Source: an uncultured Acetatifactor sp. (GTDB lineage Bacteria; Bacillota; Clostridia; Lachnospirales; Lachnospiraceae). Taken from it: DNA of 64,000 nucleotides. Of this stretch, positions 44,616 to 53,913 are shown in pieces. Within the stretch, counting starts at the first letter, position 1, and the number at the start of each line of letters is the position of its first letter. A program made the position numbers and the translations under genes. Where the stretch lies: contig CALWRA010000004.1 of the NCBI GenBank assembly GCA_944383825.1, positions 62,001 through 126,000 on the forward strand, written 5' to 3'. The notes beneath the pieces are model-generated. The model was given only the letters and a program-made list of their open reading frames with translations. It ran no database searches and was not told where the DNA came from.

Positions 44616-45935
44616 ATGTCAAAGGTAGTGAAATTTGGAGGTAGCTCTCTGGCGAATGCGGAGCAGTTTCAGAAGGTGGGCAGCATTATCCGCTCGGACA
44701 GCGAGAGAAGGTATGTGGTGCCCTCCGCTCCCGGAAAGCGTTTTGGAAGCGACACAAAGGTAACGGATATGCTGTACGCATGCTATGATCTGGCGGAGCA
44801 GGAAAGGGATTTTGCGAAGGAGCTTCGGGACATAGAGGAAAGATATCAGGAGATCATAGACGGTCTGGGGCTTGAAATTTCTTTGAAGGAAGAATTCAGA
44901 GTGATTGAAAAAAGCTTCCGGGAAAAAGCGGGCAGCAACTATGCGGCTTCTCGGGGAGAGTACTTGAACGGTATTATAATGGCGGCTTATCTGGGGTATG
45001 AATTTGTGGACGCAGCCACCGTTATCTTTTTTTCGGAAAACGGAGAATTTGATGGTGAGAGAACCAATCAGATTTTGTCCGAAAGACTTGCTGGCTGTGA
45101 GAAAGCGGTGGTGCCGGGATTTTATGGAGCCATGCCGGATGGAACGGTGAAGACCTTCTCCAGAGGGGGATCGGATATTACGGGCTCCATTGTGGCAAAG
45201 GCGGTAAAGGCGGACGTTTATGAAAACTGGACGGATGTATCGGGCTTTCTTGTAGCAGATCCCAGAATTATCCATCATCCTCAGGCCATCGATGTGATTA
45301 CCTACCGAGAGCTCAGAGAGCTTGCCTACATGGGAGCCACGGTGCTTCACGAGGAGGCCATTTTCCCTGTGCGTCAGGAAGGGATCCCCATCAATATCCG
45401 CAATACAAACGCTCCAGAGGACGCTGGGACGTGGATTGTGGGAAGCACCTGCCAAAAATCCCGGTATGTGATTACGGGTATTGCGGGAAAGAAGGGATTT
45501 TGCTGTGTCAATATAGAAAAGGATATGATGAATTCTGAAATCGGGTTTGGAAGAAAGGTGCTCCAGGTATTTGAGGAAAATGGAATTTCCTTTGAGCACG
45601 TTCCATCAGGAATTGATACAATGACGGTGTTTGTGCACCAGGATGAGTTCGTGGATAAGGAGCAGAAGGTGGTGGCGGGAATTCACAGGGTGGGTAATCC
45701 CGATTCCATTGACATTGAATCCGATTTGGCGTTGATTGCAGTAGTGGGACGCGGAATGAAATCTACCAGGGGTACGGCGGGAAGAATTTTTTCCGCTCTG
45801 GCGCACAGTAATGTGAATGTCAAAATGATTGATCAGGGCTCCTCGGAGCTGAACATTATTATAGGTGTGGCAAATGAGGACTTTGAGACAGCAATCAGAG
45901 CCATCTATGATATTTTTGTGGTGACAAAGCTGTAA
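44616..45935 (+). CDS. lysC: Aspartate kinase
   Basis: This is the first step of lysine, threonine and methionine synthesis. The protein has 439 residues. The kinase domain starts VVKFGGSSLANAEQFQKVG. It shows the variant VVPSAPGKRFGSDTKVTDML, FSRGGSDITGSIVAKAVKAD, YENWTDVSGFLVADPR and MGATVLHEEAIFPVR. Two C-terminal ACT repeats (about 290-439) include IEKDMMNSEIGFGRKVLQVF and GTAGRIFSALAHSNVNVKMI, so the enzyme is likely feedback-inhibited. It is the last gene of the operon. A canonical terminator begins 12 bases after the stop. Confidence 0.95.
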   Translation: MSKVVKFGGSSLANAEQFQKVGSIIRSDSERRYVVPSAPGKRFGSDTKVTDMLYACYDLAEQERDFAKELRDIEERYQEIIDGLGLEISLKEEFRVIEKSFREKAGSNYAASRGEYLNGIIMAAYLGYEFVDAATVIFFSENGEFDGERTNQILSERLAGCEKAVVPGFYGAMPDGTVKTFSRGGSDITGSIVAKAVKADVYENWTDVSGFLVADPRIIHHPQAIDVITYRELRELAYMGATVLHEEAIFPVRQEGIPINIRNTNAPEDAGTWIVGSTCQKSRYVITGIAGKKGFCCVNIEKDMMNSEIGFGRKVLQVFEENGISFEHVPSGIDTMTVFVHQDEFVDKEQKVVAGIHRVGNPDSIDIESDLALIAVVGRGMKSTRGTAGRIFSALAHSNVNVKMIDQGSSELNIIIGVANEDFETAIRAIYDIFVVTKL

Positions 45936-45946
45936 AAAGGACTGCG

Positions 45947-45977
45947 GGCTGTAAGAGCTTTCTCTTACAGCCTTTTT
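45947..45977 (+). terminator. lysC operon terminator
   Basis: A perfect 11-bp stem GGCTGTAAGAG-CTTT-CTCTTACAGCC followed by TTTTT. Confidence 0.92.
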
Positions 45978-46143
45978 GCATGGCAGTGAAGGGAAGGTAC
46001 CTGTATGGAATATGTTATGGCGTTTATATTGGCATATTTGGAAGGGATATAACAGAAAAAACAGAGAGAAGCGTTGAAAATTGGAAATGGAAGGATATTA
46101 ATGTAAAATTATGGAATAATTTAAAAAAATTTCGAGAAATATG

Positions 46144-46172
46144 TTGACAAATAAAGAATATGGACTTATAAT
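46144..46172 (+). promoter_or_regulatory. Consensus promoter of an apparently non-coding unit
   Basis: TTGACA (46144-46149), exactly 17 bases, TATAAT (46167-46172). It is the only full consensus match found in the window. It is followed by purine-rich sequence with no long ORF. Confidence 0.8.
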
Positions 46173-46178
46173 AAAGTC

Positions 46179-46540
46179 AACAAAAAGAAAGAGAGAAAAA
46201 GAGAAGGCAGGAGAGAAAGCTGCCGGAAGAAAAGGACAAAAAATCTAAGCAAAGGAGGTACGGTCCGCCGAAAACATTAATTGATTTATTCTATAAATTA
46301 AAATATTCTTCCGTTAATGTACAAATGAATAAGGGACAAATGATGAATGAATTGAGTACACAGAAGAAGAGGTAACGAATCGCAAAAGAGAAAGTCTTTG
46401 GACGTTACAGTACATTAGTACAAAAGAAAAGTGGAAAAAGTACGAAAGAGGAAATGGAAGAAAGAAATAGGAGGGCAGACCCTTGGAGATAACAGTCTGA
46501 GAGAGCGTATTGATGATAAGAATCAATACGCTCTCTTTTT
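46179..46540 (+). ncRNA. Candidate orphan non-coding RNA (or leader) of about 360 nt
   Basis: The unit runs from a consensus promoter to a strong terminator. The first 100 nt are almost all A and G, with a GGCAG/CTGCC stem at about 46204-46223. An AAGGAGGT box at about 46252-46259 has no start codon after it. Short frames exist (MNKGQMMNELSTQKKR; MEERNRRADPWR with AGAGGAA before it), but none exceeds about 20 codons. It lacks the signatures I know for tmRNA, RNase P, 6S or SRP RNA. The rest of the 748-base gap (45978-46143) shows nothing else. Confidence 0.5.
46500..46540 (+). terminator. Terminator of the candidate RNA
   Basis: A perfect 15-bp stem AGAGAGCGTATTGAT/ATCAATACGCTCTCT with a 7-base loop, running into TTTTT. 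Confidence 0.92.
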
Positions 46541-46553
46541 GTGCCCCAGGAAA

Positions 46554-46594
46554 GAGCCGAAGTTGTTTTCTGATAGCTGCAACGGCTCATTTTT
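46554..46594 (+). terminator. Second, tandem terminator upstream of GH3 gene
   Basis: GAGCC..GTTG pairs with CAAC..GGCTC (small bulge), followed by ATTTTT. With the first it insulates the GH3 gene. Confidence 0.6.
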
Positions 46595-46683
46595 ACAGGG
46601 AAAAAGAAGCTTTTGACAGTGGAAAAAGCGATTGTTTTAAGTTATAATGTTGTGGATGACAGTAAAATTTTTGGAGGGAAGGT

Positions 46684-47997
46684 ATGGAACAAAAGAATTA
46701 TTCGCAGCAGGACAGAAGAGAAGAGAGAAGGAAGCGCCGCCAGAGAAACCAGATTGCCGCATATATAACATTGATTGTGCTGATAGCGGCGCTGGCGACG
46801 GGAATTGTATTTTTAGTAAGGTTTCTGACTCAGAGAGGACAAACGGACACAGCGGCGAATAATCAGTCAAAGGTGGAGGAGATACTGGCCTCAGAAGAGA
46901 CAATACAGATGCAGGAGCCTGCACAGACGACGGAACAGCTTACGAATGAGCAAAGGCTGGATGAGATTGTGAACGCAGGGATAGAGGTGATGCCTTTGGA
47001 GGATAAGGTGGCAGGACTGTTTATTGTAACGCCGGAGTCTATCACAGGAGTTTCAACTGCAGTACAGGCAGGGGAGGGTACACAGGAGGCCCTTGCCCGC
47101 TATGCGGTGGGAGGAATGGTGTATTTCAGCCAGAATATGCAGTCTCAGGAGCAGCTGGCGGAAATGATTGACAACACGCTTCTTTATACAAAATACCCGC
47201 TGTTTATTGCGGTGGATGAAGAAGGGGGAAGCGTCGCCAGAGTTGCGGACGCGGGCATCGGCCAGACGGTGGATTCTGCTCAGGCCATAGGACAGAGCGG
47301 AGATGCAAATATTGCCTATCAGGCCGGAGCTACGATTGGAACCTATCTGTCACAGCTGGGTTTTAATCTGGATTTTGCACCGGTGGCCGACTTGGCAAAT
47401 GTGGAAAACAGTGTTATGGCGTCCCGGTCATACGGTTCTGATCCGGCGGTGGTTTCCGGCTTTGTGACAAGCATGATGCAGGGACTGGAAGAGCAGAATG
47501 TCACCACCTGCCTGAAGCATTTTCCCGGAATCGGCAGTTCCACTCAGGATACTCACGGTGGACTGGCATCCACTGACAGAAGCGCAGAAGACTTCAGGGC
47601 AAATGAGTTTGCTGTGTTTCAGGCAGGGATTGATGCGGGAGCCAATATGATTATGGTGGGCCATATGGCGGCTCCCTCTCTGACAGGTGATAATACGCCC
47701 TGTTCTCTTTCTTCATCGGTGGTGACTGATATACTTCGCACGGAATTGAACTTTGAGGGGGTTATTATCACGGATGCGCTGAATATGTCGGCTGTTTCAG
47801 AATATTATTCCTCTGATGAGGCGGCTGTCCTGGCTCTTCGGGCCGGATGCGACATGCTGTTGATGCCGGAGGATTTTGAAACCGCTTATAACGGCGTGCT
47901 GCAGGCAGTGCAGGATGGCACCATTTCGGAGGAGCGTATTAACGATTCTCTGAGAAGAATTTATCGTATTAAATATGCGGACAGGGTAACCGAATAG
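46684..47997 (+). CDS. GH3 family beta-N-acetylhexosaminidase-like protein, membrane-anchored
   Basis: This is a 437-residue surface enzyme with a charged cytosolic N-terminus (EQKNYSQQDRREERRKRRQR), one membrane helix (about 25-47) and a linker. A GH3 N-domain follows with AGLFIVTPESITGVSTAVQ, GGMVYFSQNM, PLFIAVDEEGGSVARV, the substrate Lys-His in TTCLKHFPGIGSS, the Asp-His loop TQDTHGGLAS typical of NagZ-type glucosaminidases, and the nucleophile Asp in GVIITDALNMSAV. It has no second GH3 domain, as in NagZ. Peptidoglycan recycling or GlcNAc trimming is likely. GGAGGG precedes the ATG, and a TATAAT lies at about 46644. Confidence 0.92.
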   Translation: MEQKNYSQQDRREERRKRRQRNQIAAYITLIVLIAALATGIVFLVRFLTQRGQTDTAANNQSKVEEILASEETIQMQEPAQTTEQLTNEQRLDEIVNAGIEVMPLEDKVAGLFIVTPESITGVSTAVQAGEGTQEALARYAVGGMVYFSQNMQSQEQLAEMIDNTLLYTKYPLFIAVDEEGGSVARVADAGIGQTVDSAQAIGQSGDANIAYQAGATIGTYLSQLGFNLDFAPVADLANVENSVMASRSYGSDPAVVSGFVTSMMQGLEEQNVTTCLKHFPGIGSSTQDTHGGLASTDRSAEDFRANEFAVFQAGIDAGANMIMVGHMAAPSLTGDNTPCSLSSSVVTDILRTELNFEGVIITDALNMSAVSEYYSSDEAAVLALRAGCDMLLMPEDFETAYNGVLQAVQDGTISEERINDSLRRIYRIKYADRVTE

Positions 47998-48031
47998 AAT
48001 ATTTATCTGTTATGAAAGGATCATTATTAGA

Positions 48032-50053
48032 ATGAGAGACAGCTTTAAGGGACTACATTTTGGAACGGACTATTATCCGGAGCACTGGCCCAGAGAACGC
48101 TGGGAAACGGATGCCTCTCTTATGAAGGAGATGGGGATTCAGGTGGTAAGGCTGGGAGAATTTTCCTGGCATAAAATGGAGCCCCGGGAAGGGAAATACG
48201 ATTTTGGATGGCTGGATGAGGCCATAGCTCTTCTGGGCAGATATGATATTCAGGTGATATTGGGCACGCCGACCGCGGCGCCTCCGGCATGGCTTGTCAA
48301 CAGGCACCCGGAGATTCTTCCCATAGACAGTCAGGGGAGAAGAAGGGGCTTTGGGGGCCGGCATCATGACTGTCAGTCCAATCCTCTTTACCGGAAATAT
48401 GTTAAGAATCTTGTGACGGCTATGGCCGTACATTTCTCAGAAAATCCCATTGTGAAGGGCTGGCAGATTGACAATGAATTCGGAAATGCCCACGGAGATC
48501 TGTGTATGTGCGATTCCTGCAGAAAAAGCTTTCAGGAGTGGCTTCAGAAAAAATACGGTAGCGTGGAATGCTTCAACGCGGCATGGGGAACGGCTTTCTG
48601 GAGCCAGGAGTACAATTCCTTTGAGGAAGTGTTTACGCCCCGGATTACGGTGACCGGAGAAAATCCCTCCGCAATGCTGGACTGGAAGTGCTTCTGTTCT
48701 GACCTGATTGTGGATTTTCAGCAGATACAGATAGACATCATACGCAGATATTGTCCGGAGCATTTTATTACACATAACTGTATGGGATTTGCGGATAAGG
48801 TGAACTACTATGATCTGTCGAAGACGCTTGATTTTGCCAGCCACGACCAGTACCCGGGAGGCTTTTACGGGAAAATGCCTTTTGAGAATAATGAACTTAT
48901 GGCGGCAAACCTGGATATGACCCGAAGCTTTAAAAAGCAGCCCTTCTGGATTATGGAGCAGCAGGCAGGTATGACGGGATGGAACATTATGGGAAGAACT
49001 CCAGCGCCGGGGCAGCTGTCGGCATGGGCCGAGCAATGTGTGGCTCACGGGGCGGACTGTGTGGTATTTTTCCGCTGGAGAAGCTGCACTGTCGGCACGG
49101 AGCAGTACTGGCACGGTATCCTTCCTCATAGCGGCAGGCCGGGCAGGCGCTACGCGGAACTGAAGGAAATGACGAAGAGACTTTCTCCAATTATGGATGA
49201 GCTGTCGGGCAGTATGCCTGATTCCCGTGTTGGCATAGTGTTTTCCTACCGGCAGGAATATGCTTTCTCCATACAGCCCCATCATCCTGATTTGAATTAT
49301 GTGAATCAGGTTCTGATGTATTATGGGGAATTATACAAACGCAGCATCCCTGTGGACTTTGTGCAGGATACGGATGATTTTTCAAATTACCGTCTGGTGA
49401 TTGCGCCTCTGCAGTATCTGATGACGAAGGAGCTGGCGGATAAATACTTTGCTTACGCAGAAGCAGGCGGCACTTTGGTGCTTACCATGCGTACCGGCGT
49501 TAAGGATGAGCATAATATCTGTATGTGCGACAGGGAACTTCCCGGCGTTTTGAGCGATCTGTGCGGAATTGAGGTCTCGGATTATGACTGTTTGCGGGAC
49601 GCGGATGTGCGGGTGACATGGGAAGAAGATCGGGAGAGCGGAGTGTATTATGCCACGAAGTGGAGTGACATTATAACGCTGAAGGGCGCCGAGGCGCTGG
49701 CCTGTTATAGAGATGAATTTTATGCCGGAACACCTTGCGTCACAGAGAACGCTTACGGAATGGGAAGAGTATTTTACATCGGCACGGAGCCTTCCGAGAA
49801 ACTGCTGGAGGCTGTCATGGACAGGGCTGCGGTGTCTGCAGGGATACGGAGTATCGGCAGAAAAGATCCCGGTGTGGAGCTTTCCAGGCGGAAAAAGGAT
49901 GGGAAGGTATGGATTTTTGCACTGAACCTTACAGGCCGGCCTGCGGGATATGAAATCGGGGAGCAACAGAAATGGAAGCTGGCACTGGGTGGACAGAAAG
50001 GAATGCTGCAGCCCTTTGAGCTGCATATATATCAGGGAGAAGAGGGGGAATAA
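48032..50053 (+). CDS. GH42 family beta-galactosidase
   Basis: This is a cytosolic beta-galactosidase of 673 residues, the normal size. The barrel starts GLHFGTDYYPEHWPRERW, shows VVRLGEFSWHKMEPREG and NRHPEILPIDSQGRRRGFGG, and carries the acid/base Glu in KGWQIDNEFGNAHGD (about 148) and the nucleophile Glu in FWIMEQQAGMTGWN (about 310). Cysteines in GDLCMCDSCRKSF form the zinc cluster typical of GH42. The trimerisation and C-terminal beta domains follow. No signal peptide is seen. It could remove terminal galactose from imported glycans and so complement the N-glycan locus 27 kb away; that is speculative. It starts 34 bases after the GH3 gene. Confidence 0.94.
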   Translation: MRDSFKGLHFGTDYYPEHWPRERWETDASLMKEMGIQVVRLGEFSWHKMEPREGKYDFGWLDEAIALLGRYDIQVILGTPTAAPPAWLVNRHPEILPIDSQGRRRGFGGRHHDCQSNPLYRKYVKNLVTAMAVHFSENPIVKGWQIDNEFGNAHGDLCMCDSCRKSFQEWLQKKYGSVECFNAAWGTAFWSQEYNSFEEVFTPRITVTGENPSAMLDWKCFCSDLIVDFQQIQIDIIRRYCPEHFITHNCMGFADKVNYYDLSKTLDFASHDQYPGGFYGKMPFENNELMAANLDMTRSFKKQPFWIMEQQAGMTGWNIMGRTPAPGQLSAWAEQCVAHGADCVVFFRWRSCTVGTEQYWHGILPHSGRPGRRYAELKEMTKRLSPIMDELSGSMPDSRVGIVFSYRQEYAFSIQPHHPDLNYVNQVLMYYGELYKRSIPVDFVQDTDDFSNYRLVIAPLQYLMTKELADKYFAYAEAGGTLVLTMRTGVKDEHNICMCDRELPGVLSDLCGIEVSDYDCLRDADVRVTWEEDRESGVYYATKWSDIITLKGAEALACYRDEFYAGTPCVTENAYGMGRVFYIGTEPSEKLLEAVMDRAAVSAGIRSIGRKDPGVELSRRKKDGKVWIFALNLTGRPAGYEIGEQQKWKLALGGQKGMLQPFELHIYQGEEGE

Positions 50054-50054
50054 A

Positions 50055-50900
50055 ATGGATAAGCAAAGCAGAATAGCAGTTTTGATAGATGCGGAGAATG
50101 TGTCTAAAAGATACGCCAAGCTGATTATGGACGAGGTGAATGATGATGGTATTGCAACGTACAAGCGGATTTACGGAGATTTCACCAATCCCAGCGTTTC
50201 CGCCTGGCAGGAGAAGGTAAGGGAGTTTGCACTGACTCCCATATTTCAGTTTAATTATACCCGGGGAAAAAATGCATCGGATGCGGCTCTGATTATCGAT
50301 GCCATGGATATTTTGTATTCCGGGAAGGTGGATGGATTCTGTCTGGTCACCTCCGACAGCGACTTTACGAAGCTTGCCATAAGGCTGCGTGAGGCGGGAA
50401 TGACTGTGATCGGAATGGGAGAGCAGAAAACGCCCAATTCGCTGGTATCTGCCTGCGAGAAATTCAAGTATCTGGATCTGCTTTATCAGGAGAATGAGGA
50501 ATCGGAGGAGGAAGGAGAGGAAACCAACCTTCTTCAGGAGGATACAGTCGGCGATCAGGAAAAGGGGAATCCTCAAAAGAATGGCTTGTCCAGAAATGGC
50601 TCCGGTGCAAAGCATGAGACAAGGGAGGAGGAGCTTTCCTTTGTGACAGCCATTCCCACGATGAAAGAAATCGGCGCCGAAATCAGATCTATAATCGATC
50701 TGAAATCCGGCGACGATGGCTGGGTGGATCTCTCGGAAATTGGTGTGTCCCTCTCAAGGAGGGTACCCGGGTTTGACCCCAGAAATTATAAATATACCAA
50801 GCTCAGCAAGCTGATCAAGGGCTTTGCATTTGTGGAGACCAAGGAAGTGCGGAATCCCAATAATAAACTTCTGAAAAGCATTTATGTACGAATCAGATAG
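50055..50900 (+). CDS. NYN domain / OST-HTH (LOTUS) protein, putative RNase
   Basis: This 281-residue cytosolic protein has an N-terminal NYN (PIN-like) nuclease domain, residues 1 to about 145. Its acidic metal residues show in [28 protein letters not shown] and [18 protein letters not shown]. An acidic linker (about 150-200, Glu-rich) follows. The C-terminal OST-HTH/LOTUS domain (about 205-281) reads [20 protein letters not shown] through [20 protein letters not shown]. The pairing resembles animal MARF1/Limkain-type RNases, and bacterial members are poorly studied. ATG 50055 lies one base after the GH42 stop with GAGGGGG before it, so it is translated from the same mRNA. Confidence 0.87.
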   Translation: MDKQSRIAVLIDAENVSKRYAKLIMDEVNDDGIATYKRIYGDFTNPSVSAWQEKVREFALTPIFQFNYTRGKNASDAALIIDAMDILYSGKVDGFCLVTSDSDFTKLAIRLREAGMTVIGMGEQKTPNSLVSACEKFKYLDLLYQENEESEEEGEETNLLQEDTVGDQEKGNPQKNGLSRNGSGAKHETREEELSFVTAIPTMKEIGAEIRSIIDLKSGDDGWVDLSEIGVSLSRRVPGFDPRNYKYTKLSKLIKGFAFVETKEVRNPNNKLLKSIYVRIR

Positions 50901-52251
50901 CTTTTGCTTCGGCTGCTTCCTGCACCAGCTGCACCGCGCTGTCCAGCTTTTTGAGGAGAGAAGCTGAAAGAGATTCGGCCTCAGAGTAAAGGGACGCTGC
51001 CTTTCGCGAATCATGCTTCTTTATGGCGGCCAGGGTATTATCACCAATGGAATGAAATCTTTTGTGATCCGCTCCGATCTCCTTCCAGAGCGGAGCCAAC
51101 TTTCCGCTCTCCGTATAGAAAACTCTGTAAAAGTGGCCGAAAGCGCACCGGTCGCTGTTGGTTTGGAGAGGAGAGACGGTCATGGTATCAACCATGCCGT
51201 GAAGCTTCTGGGTCCATATGATATGGGCCTTTTTTGCTTTTTCTATGGTGTCTGTAAATTCCGAAGGGGTTATTTTTCTGCCCCCCACGTACAGATTTGC
51301 ATACATCTGACGGGTGATTTGGGACAGGGTTTCGTCTATCTGCTCCACGGAAACGGCGCATTCCGTGTTGGAACGGGTATATTCTGCTACCTGTTCGGCC
51401 ACGTCGTTGAGATGCTGTGCGTCCTGGCTGCTCTGGGACATGGCGCTGTTGATTTCTTCTGTGGATTTTGTGATGTCCTGTATGGACTCGTTAATGCTGT
51501 CAACTTCTTTCACCACAGAGTGAAGCATGGAAATATTGTCTGTTACGGAAGAGTGTACCACTTCCAGTTTTTGCCCCATGGCGTCGGTGGTGCTCAGGGA
51601 CTTTGCAAGAGAGGCTTTGCTTTGGGAAGCGGCATCCTTGATCTGCGCCATGAACACCTGCATATTTTTCAGATACAGCTTGGTATCGTCGGCAAGCTTT
51701 CTGACCTCCTCGGCCACAACGGCAAATCCCTTGCCCTGCTCGCCGGCCCTTGCAGCCTCTATGGAGGCATTGAGGGCAAGCAGGTTGGTCTGGGAAGCGA
51801 TTCCCTGTACATTTTCTACCACCTTGTCTATTTCCGCGGTGAGATCTACCAGCTTTGTGATGCTGATACGCATATCCTGGGAGTCCTTCAGAACCTCATC
51901 TTTCAGTTCTGAAGCCTCATCCAGGAGAAGCTTGCTGTCGGAGTTTTTTTGAGCCAGAAGCTGGGCAGTCTGCGTGACTGCGCAAAGCGTCTGCGCCGCT
52001 GTGCTTACCGAGTGATTGACTTGATTCATACTTGCCGTGGTTTGTTCAATAATGGCCAGATTTTCCTGACTGATGTCCTGCATTGCCTGTGTGCAGTCCG
52101 AAAGCTCGCTTGATAAAAAGCGAAGCTGTACGTCAAAGCTGCTGAGTCCGCTGACAGCGTCCAGTAATTTGCCTGTTTCCAGGGAAATATTGTCAAGAGC
52201 CGGACAGTCCGGTTTAGTGATTGCTGCTTTTTTCTTCATTTTTAATACCAT
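50893..52251 (-). CDS. Cytoplasmic chemoreceptor with C-terminal CZB zinc-binding domain
   Basis: This is a soluble methyl-accepting protein of 452 residues with no membrane helix. Helical repeats and coiled coil lead to the hairpin tip ([39 protein letters not shown], around 160-200). The C-terminal CZB domain (about 335-410) holds the 3His/Cys pattern in [17 protein letters not shown] and [14 protein letters not shown] receptors sense zinc or hypochlorous acid through the Cys. On the minus strand AGAGGAG lies seven bases before ATG 52251; the open frame extends 20 codons further without a site. It converges on and overlaps by 8 bases the end of the NYN gene. Confidence 0.9.
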   Translation of the reverse strand: MVLKMKKKAAITKPDCPALDNISLETGKLLDAVSGLSSFDVQLRFLSSELSDCTQAMQDISQENLAIIEQTTASMNQVNHSVSTAAQTLCAVTQTAQLLAQKNSDSKLLLDEASELKDEVLKDSQDMRISITKLVDLTAEIDKVVENVQGIASQTNLLALNASIEAARAGEQGKGFAVVAEEVRKLADDTKLYLKNMQVFMAQIKDAASQSKASLAKSLSTTDAMGQKLEVVHSSVTDNISMLHSVVKEVDSINESIQDITKSTEEINSAMSQSSQDAQHLNDVAEQVAEYTRSNTECAVSVEQIDETLSQITRQMYANLYVGGRKITPSEFTDTIEKAKKAHIIWTQKLHGMVDTMTVSPLQTNSDRCAFGHFYRVFYTESGKLAPLWKEIGADHKRFHSIGDNTLAAIKKHDSRKAASLYSEAESLSASLLKKLDSAVQLVQEAAEAKAI

Positions 52252-52494
52252 AATAATCTCCTCTAAAAAATATATCATGTCTGTGATATTGAACTCATTA
52301 TAAAAATACATTATTAAAATAATATTAGAGTATGAAATTATATTAGCATAAATTCTAAAAAAAATATATAAGAATAATTAAAAATTAAGAATAAATACTA
52401 TTTTTATTTTTTTCTGCAGTATATAGAGAAAAATATGATTGAAAAACAGCAAATTAATGCAGTCATTGAAAATACGCCTGGTTTAAGAGATGCA

Positions 52495-52527
52495 AAAAAG
52501 CGGCTTGAATAGATCAAAACCGCTTTT
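52495..52527 (-). terminator. tRNA-Gly terminator
   Basis: On the minus strand AAAAGCGG/CCGCTTTT with a 16-base loop followed by T residues lies seven bases after the tRNA. Confidence 0.75.
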
Positions 52528-52533
52528 GCTAAA

Positions 52534-52605
52534 AGCGCGAGACGGGAATCGAACCCGCGGCCCCCTCCTTGGCAAGGAGGTGCTCCACCGCTGAGCCACT
52601 CGCGC
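52534..52605 (-). tRNA. tRNA-Gly (anticodon GCC)
   Basis: The minus strand folds as a cloverleaf. The acceptor stem is GCGCGAG/CTCGCGC (52599-52605 with 52535-52541). The D arm is in GGCTCAGCGGTGGAGC. The anticodon stem CCTCC/GGAGG has loop TTGCCAA, hence anticodon GCC. The T arm is GCGGGTTCGATTCCCGT. The discriminator base is U at 52534. CCA is not encoded. Length is 72 nt. Confidence 0.95.
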
Positions 52606-52686
52606 ATTTATAATATTTTGTATTAATGCGAACAATTAGCATTATACTACGTAAAAATCCTATTGTCAACCTAAAAAAGAAATTTT

Positions 52687-53739
52687 TCAGGGAGTTGCCC
52701 GCGGCCTGCACAACAGACTTTTCAAAAATCCTGTCAATCGCTTTTCCACAAGATACCAGGAAATCCGGGAGCAAAGCAGCGACAAAGCCGCAGCCGCAAA
52801 AGCCCCTGCCAGAGCGTTGACGGAGAAGGCAGAAAAATCAAAGATCAGACGATCTAAAAGCATGACGGGATAATAATGAATCAGGTAAACGGAAAAGCTC
52901 ATGTCTCCCAAACTGACGCTCCATTTCGGCAATTTTATATACAGTCCGATGGTGAAAAAGCATAGTGTCAGAAGAAAGCCCGGAATTCCCCAGACCAGAG
53001 GTCTGCGCAATCCAAGAATATTGATACCGCTCTTGGTCCAGATCAGAGCGGCAAAGAGGATAACCGCCGCAGCCGCACAGAGGGGAAGAACAAAGGAGCC
53101 AAGATGCCTATGGCAGTGCAAACGGTAGATTGCTCCGGCCGCGTAGTAGCAGAGGATTCCCAGTATGAATTCCAGCATAATGGGATTGCCGTAAAAAGAC
53201 AGAGGGACAGAGGGAACCGTCATAACGCCGTTTAAAACCACCCCTGCCGCCAGAAAACAACTACAGATAAGTCCACGGTATTTGTGGCTGATATGCAGGG
53301 AAATAAAGAATAAAACATAAAAAAACATTTCACAGTTTACGGTCCAGCCGATTCGCATCAATGGCTGAAGGACTCCTCCGCCGATGTCGAAGGGAATGAA
53401 CAGCAGGCTTTTTATAAGAAGGGAGGGATGTGCTTTGGTCTGTTCAAACATTTCCGGGAAAAGCAAAAGCGCCCACCAGGTCAGGAAAGTCATCATATAA
53501 TAAAGAGGAAGAATGCGGATCAGACGCTTGCGGAAAAAAAAGTGGGTATCTTTGTGGGTGGTGAGCATCATCATAAAGCCGCTGATGCAGAAAAAGATAT
53601 CCACGCCAAAAGCTCCGCAGTTTAAAAAGCGGATATGTTCCAGAATCACAAAAAGAGAGGCAATGCCTCGAAGAGACTGGATGGCGTCGTAACGATTTTC
53701 ATGAAAATCTCTGTCTTTTGGAAAGATTTCTGGGGTCAT
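52687..53739 (-). CDS. Acyltransferase family 3 membrane protein (OafA/YrhL-like)
   Basis: This is a 350-residue integral membrane protein with about ten hydrophobic segments. The N-terminus has the acyltransferase signature YDAIQSLRGIASLFVILEHI with the catalytic-site His, followed by FGVDIFFCISGFMMML, RKRLIRILPLYYMMTF, RIGWTVNCEMFFYVLFF and LGDMSFSVYLIHYYPVMLLD. These proteins transfer acyl groups, often acetyl, to surface glycans. No SGNH domain is attached. It is the only gene in its unit. The acceptor is unknown. Confidence 0.9.
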   Translation of the reverse strand: MTPEIFPKDRDFHENRYDAIQSLRGIASLFVILEHIRFLNCGAFGVDIFFCISGFMMMLTTHKDTHFFFRKRLIRILPLYYMMTFLTWWALLLFPEMFEQTKAHPSLLIKSLLFIPFDIGGGVLQPLMRIGWTVNCEMFFYVLFFISLHISHKYRGLICSCFLAAGVVLNGVMTVPSVPLSFYGNPIMLEFILGILCYYAAGAIYRLHCHRHLGSFVLPLCAAAAVILFAALIWTKSGINILGLRRPLVWGIPGFLLTLCFFTIGLYIKLPKWSVSLGDMSFSVYLIHYYPVMLLDRLIFDFSAFSVNALAGAFAAAALSLLCSRISWYLVEKRLTGFLKSLLCRPRATP

Positions 53740-53842
53740 AAAGCTTTTTTACCTCCCGAACATGCCGTCGTTATTTATCTTACCATTTTTGCATGGATTT
53801 GAAAACCGGAATTTCGCTGCTTTTGCCTGACGGAAAATTCAC

Positions 53843-53871
53843 TTGCGTAACCCTCCGTATCATAATAAAAT
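53843..53871 (+). promoter_or_regulatory. Promoter of ABC exporter gene
   Basis: TTGCGT (53843-53848), 17 bases, TAAAAT (53866-53871), 42 bases before the start codon. Confidence 0.6.
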
Positions 53872-53913
53872 GATAACAAACACAGAGGAAAGGGAAGGAT
53901 AGTCGGAGATTTT

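Noticed and set aside
51013..51912. Plus-strand frame of about 300 codons within the CZB chemoreceptor
   Set aside because: Repeated hydrophobic/Gly pattern is the reverse of chemoreceptor coiled coil; no start signal.
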